DNA of 31,148 nucleotides, taken from assembly GCA_002368575.1 (NCBI GenBank), contig DFEA01000023.1, positions 1-31,148 of the forward strand. The letters are read 5' to 3'. Below the pieces are notes generated by a model, which was given only the letters and a program-made list of their open reading frames with translations, searched no databases and had not been told where the DNA came from. The stretch comes from Lachnospiraceae bacterium UBA3814. GTDB lineage: Bacteria > Bacillota > Clostridia > Lachnospirales > Lachnospiraceae. Below, piece by piece: positions 30,272 to 31,148 of this stretch (the first letter of the stretch is position 1; each line of letters begins with the position of its first letter). The position numbers were made by a program, and so were the translations under genes.

Positions 30272-31148
30272 ATGAAAAAGATTGGGATCGGATATGAAAA
30301 CTATAAAAGAATGATCGATGACAGATGCTATTATGTAGATAAAACGCTGCTGATACGTGACGTGATCGAAAAGGGCGGCATGGTAACGCTTTTTACCCGC
30401 CCGAGGAGATTCGGGAAGACGCTGGCGCTGTCCATGCTCCGGACATTTTTCGAAGCGGAGCTTGACAGGGAAGGAAATCCCGTGGATAACCGGCGGTATT
30501 TTGAAGGTATGAAGATCATGGGCTGCGGGGAGGAGATCCTTTCAAAACAGGGGCAGTACCCGGTGATTAACCTGACTCTGAAGTCCGCGAAGCAGCAGAG
30601 GTTCAGTTCGGCTATTCTAAGGCTTAGGGAGGAGATTATCTCAGAATTCTCACGGCATCGATATGTGCTGATGTCTGACCGTATTCCCGAAGAGAATAAG
30701 GAAAGATTCCGCAGCTTTCTTGGTGCGGAAATGCTATGGCAGGAAAAGGAAGGGCAGTTCAGGAGCAAAGAAGAAACAGAAGAGGCATTACTCGAGGAGG
30801 CCGGGCGTTTTTCCACCTCCTTAAAGACTCTTTCGGAATGCCTGAAGCTTTATCACGAAAAAAACGTGGTCATGCTGATCGATGAATATGACGTCCCTTT
30901 GGAAAATGCTTATTTTGAGGGCTTCTATCAGGAAATGTCAGGCTTTATCCGCTCTCTGTTTGAATCGGCGGTAAAGACAAATGATTCCCTTGAGCTTGCC
31001 GTGATCACCGGATGCCTGCGGATAAGCCGGGAGAGCATATTTACGGGGCTTAACAATCTGGAGGTCTGCTCCATCCGAAGCCTTAACTTCGGTGAGCATT
31101 TCGGCTTCACCACTCAGGAAACTCTGCAGATGCTTGCGGATTACGAGC
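30272..31148 (+). CDS. AAA-ATPase_like protein, partial (runs off the window)
   Basis: The first 292 residues are present without a stop. The sequence opens YENYKRMIDDRCYYVDKTLL and continues with the P-loop RPRRFGKT (43-50) and Walker B LIDEYD (202-207). A segment ITGCLRISRESIFTGLNN follows. This is the AAA-ATPase_like family (Pfam PF09820), whose members of about 500-600 residues normally end in a PD-(D/E)xK nuclease-like domain; that part lies outside the window. Function is unknown, and copies are often numerous in gut Clostridia and Bacteroidetes. GGAGG (30261-30265) six bases before the ATG fixes the start. It follows decayed genes and has its own promoter, so it sits in an accessory region. 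Confidence 0.9.
   Translation, partial: MKKIGIGYENYKRMIDDRCYYVDKTLLIRDVIEKGGMVTLFTRPRRFGKTLALSMLRTFFEAELDREGNPVDNRRYFEGMKIMGCGEEILSKQGQYPVINLTLKSAKQQRFSSAILRLREEIISEFSRHRYVLMSDRIPEENKERFRSFLGAEMLWQEKEGQFRSKEETEEALLEEAGRFSTSLKTLSECLKLYHEKNVVMLIDEYDVPLENAYFEGFYQEMSGFIRSLFESAVKTNDSLELAVITGCLRISRESIFTGLNNLEVCSIRSLNFGEHFGFTTQETLQMLADYE

Overview
The window looks like chromosomal DNA of an anaerobic low-to-mid GC Firmicute, most likely a Clostridia/Lachnospiraceae-type bacterium. This rests on strong AGGAG Shine-Dalgarno sites, sigma-A promoters, a textbook CIRCE operator, LxxC lipoproteins, a CUT1 sugar ABC transporter without its own ATPase, and protein families typical of that group (DUF2225, long charged-linker HtpG, MgtE, heterodimeric ABC exporters, AAA-ATPase_like). 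The assignment is by family recognition only. No rRNA, tRNA, CRISPR array, complete transposon or prophage was found.

Bases 1-9129 hold housekeeping and envelope genes. They are a DUF2225 protein (297-1160), a gene-free 468-bp interval with a perfect promoter and a structured, terminator-ended leader or small RNA (1182-1557), an Ala/Ser-rich unknown protein (1629-2288), and a PrsA-like lipoprotein on the minus strand (2344-3501). A membrane-anchored Ser-Glu repeat protein follows (3661-4053). Then comes CIRCE-controlled htpG (4206-6329), which converges on a class A penicillin-binding protein (6448-9129, minus) through a shared bidirectional terminator.

Bases 9130-15450 begin with a 160-bp imperfect palindromic element. 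Next are a YigZ/IMPACT protein (9466-10152) and a carbohydrate ABC importer in the order permease, permease, binding lipoprotein (10334-13494), closed by an 18-bp-stem terminator. A zinc-ribbon membrane protein and glmM complete this part.

Bases 15485-24095 contain mgtE (minus) with a palindrome between its ribosome binding site and start codon. After a regulatory interval of 465 bp come an aldo/keto reductase overlapping typA and a heterodimeric ABC exporter whose two genes are separated by nested palindromes and 39-bp repeats. The first exporter subunit has a degenerate ATPase site and the second a canonical one, as expected for an asymmetric pair.

Bases 24200-29392 form a tight four-gene unit: HdeD/DUF308 membrane protein, alkylsulfatase-family metallo-hydrolase lipoprotein, CLC chloride transporter and NhaP-type cation/proton antiporter. 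Gaps are 22 and 12 bp, followed by an 8-bp overlap. This looks like a surface-stress or ion/pH homeostasis operon with an unexpected extracellular hydrolase, and is the best candidate here for an undescribed functional association.

Bases 29488-30243 are a gene graveyard: the tail of a GHKL histidine kinase (minus) abuts the tail of an AlbA/HATPase_c_4-type regulator (plus) frameshifted at an A7 tract. The window ends inside an AAA-ATPase_like gene (30272 onward) preceded by its own terminator and extended -10 promoter.
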